From: Crossaster papposus | Taxonomy: Eukaryota; Echinodermata; Asteroidea; Velatida; Solasteridae | Length of the DNA: 64,000 bases | Assembly: GCA_037893245.1 (NCBI GenBank) | Contig: JBAIAA010000102.1 | Coordinates: 1,116,001-1,180,000, forward strand | Reading direction: 5' to 3' | Shown here: one piece after another, positions 1 to 64,000 of the stretch | Layout: every line of letters starts with the position of its first letter | Numbering within the stretch: position 1 is the stretch's first letter | The notes under the pieces: generated by a model | Told to the model about the DNA's origin: nothing | Databases searched by the model: none | What the model saw: only the letters and a program-made list of their open reading frames with translations | Translations under genes and position numbers: made by a program

Positions 1-484
1 ACCTCTCTCTGCGGCGACTGATTTCGGTCCTGCAATTATCCAAGACTACCCACGAACACCTAAGACTTGTGGAATGCACGACATTTCTATTGCCTTCGAT
101 TTCCAGTCACAGCCTAGAGCAAATTTAATAAAACGTGGAAACTAAAATATTTGCTTATAGCATGAACAATCATCCTTGATAAAAACATGGTTACAAACCA
201 AATGTTCAGGTGATTAATATTATTTATTGCTGGTATTCAGCTGGTTTCTGCTTAGCATGCCACAAGGAGTTTTTGCTTAACCTGTTTTTTTACTGAGCAA
301 GACTTGAGCAAGACAACATTTTTGTGCTTACATGTTTTATACAATTGGCCCCTTGTCGTAATGTGTTGTATCTCCTAGTACGACTGGGGCTTATAAACAA
401 ACCTTATAAACAAAAGTTATAAGCATTGGTAAAACAAAAATCAATTCGTGTGAAATTTGAATATGGGTCGACATTTTCTTACAG
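1..484 (+). other. Upstream intron or 5' flank of the SRCR gene
   Basis: No coding sequence is recognisable. The right end (about 463-484) is a pyrimidine-rich tract ending in TTCTTACAG, a good splice acceptor, so this is probably an intron following an unseen 5' non-coding exon. Around 240-355 lies a degenerate copy of a small palindromic repeat (TGCTTAGCA ... ATTGGCCCCT) that also occurs in the centre of the fold-back element near 16000-16230. Confidence 0.4.
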
Positions 485-511
485 ATTACACGCGAAATCC
501 GACCCACCATC

Positions 512-63376
<62,865 letters not shown>

Positions 63377-64000
63377 GTAAGTTCGCAGTTCATTTTCCCC
63401 TAGATTTAACCCTATTTTTATAGCTTCAAGTTAGTGTGTTTGTGCTTTTTGGGTGTGGCACCCTGAAAAATAGATTTTCAAATTGAATAGATAATTTTCT
63501 AGCATTGTATTTGTTAGACATCACACGACAAAATCGGCCAATAATGAATTTTAACTTTTGTTTTAAGAGCGTCCCGCTCTTAATTTGTGGGGTGCCTATA
63601 GTATGCGCATGTATGTGCATGAACGTTGAACAATTGAGAGCAATATAGTTAACTATTGATATAAAAATGTTCACTGTTGTGATTCATGTATACAACACAT
63701 ATAGGGGACAATATAGGGCGTCAACAATTGGGGTTCCACAATTAGAGGAATTTACTTCGCTGTGAGTATTGACGTACATGATAGTTCGCTAGCGTGTGTG
63801 CAATACATGTATTGTGTGCGCATATGGTACGATACCACTAAACCAATCGCACGTACGTATACACATCATGGCATGTTAGCGGCTCGGACCTGTCAATGAC
63901 CTAAATTAAAACAACATTTCACAAGTCTATAGCTAGTTAAATTTGTCTTGATTTTCCCTCAAAACGACTCTCATAGCCAATATTCGTCTTAAAGACGGCC
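63377..64000. other. Intron 16 (to window end)
   Basis: No exon seen up to 64000. Around 63765-63870 the sequence is rich in ACATGTA, GTACGTA and GCATATG-type palindromes. Confidence 0.45.

Overview
The window is eukaryotic: spliced exons with GT-AG introns, several retrotransposon and DNA-transposon superfamilies, a tRNA-derived SINE, and no operons. The SRCR-rich gene, Penelope-like and BEL/Pao fragments, a Gypsy element with one long gag-pol frame and abundant fold-back repeats point to a marine deuterostome invertebrate, most likely an echinoderm. That assignment is inference.

One host gene on the + strand spans almost the whole window. Its first coding exon (485-599) carries the start codon and a signal peptide. 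Four exons (30209-44612) build a six-bladed LDL-receptor class B (YWTD) beta-propeller, followed by an EGF exon (45556-45669). Then come eight single-exon SRCR domains and two more EGF exons (49023-63376). The gene continues past the right edge. Apart from two propeller junctions, every junction is phase 1. SRCR exons alternate between two subtypes (a and b). With the EGF exons they form a module EGF-SRCRa-SRCRb that is repeated, with one EGF missing. The predicted product is a secreted or membrane-anchored modular receptor; no membrane segment is in view.

Intron 1 (600-30208, about 29.6 kb) is filled with mobile DNA: head-to-head copies of an unidentified element (about 1570-2880 and 9165-9720), a degenerate BEL/Pao element on + (5000-8670), a second BEL/Pao element on - (10413-15076), a 1.16-kb fold-back element with a 9-bp target-site duplication (15585-16746), a Ty3/Gypsy element (about 17650-28207) whose 5' LTR contains a non-LTR retrotransposon that itself contains a TTAA-flanked MITE, and a tandemly duplicated Penelope-like fragment (28360-29480).

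Intron 2 (30449-41879) contains a young Gypsy element (31598-40448) with a 1173-codon open frame and LTRs differing at one of 157 positions. Its 3' LTR is split by a 4.6-kb fold-back element (35771-40391). That insert has 9-bp target duplications, arms made of repeated units of about 213 bp, and a core with five perfect TGACGTCA sites, two CTCF-like motifs and an array of small hairpins.

The remaining introns carry a mariner-like fold-back element (47102-47972), a third 9-bp-TSD fold-back element (51292-52262), perfect hairpins (51127-51290, 53348-53500), TTAA-flanked MITEs, a SINE split by one of these MITEs (58800-59525) and other short repeats. The best candidates for something undescribed are the propeller/EGF/SRCR gene with its module periodicity, and the three fold-back families that share 9-bp target duplications.
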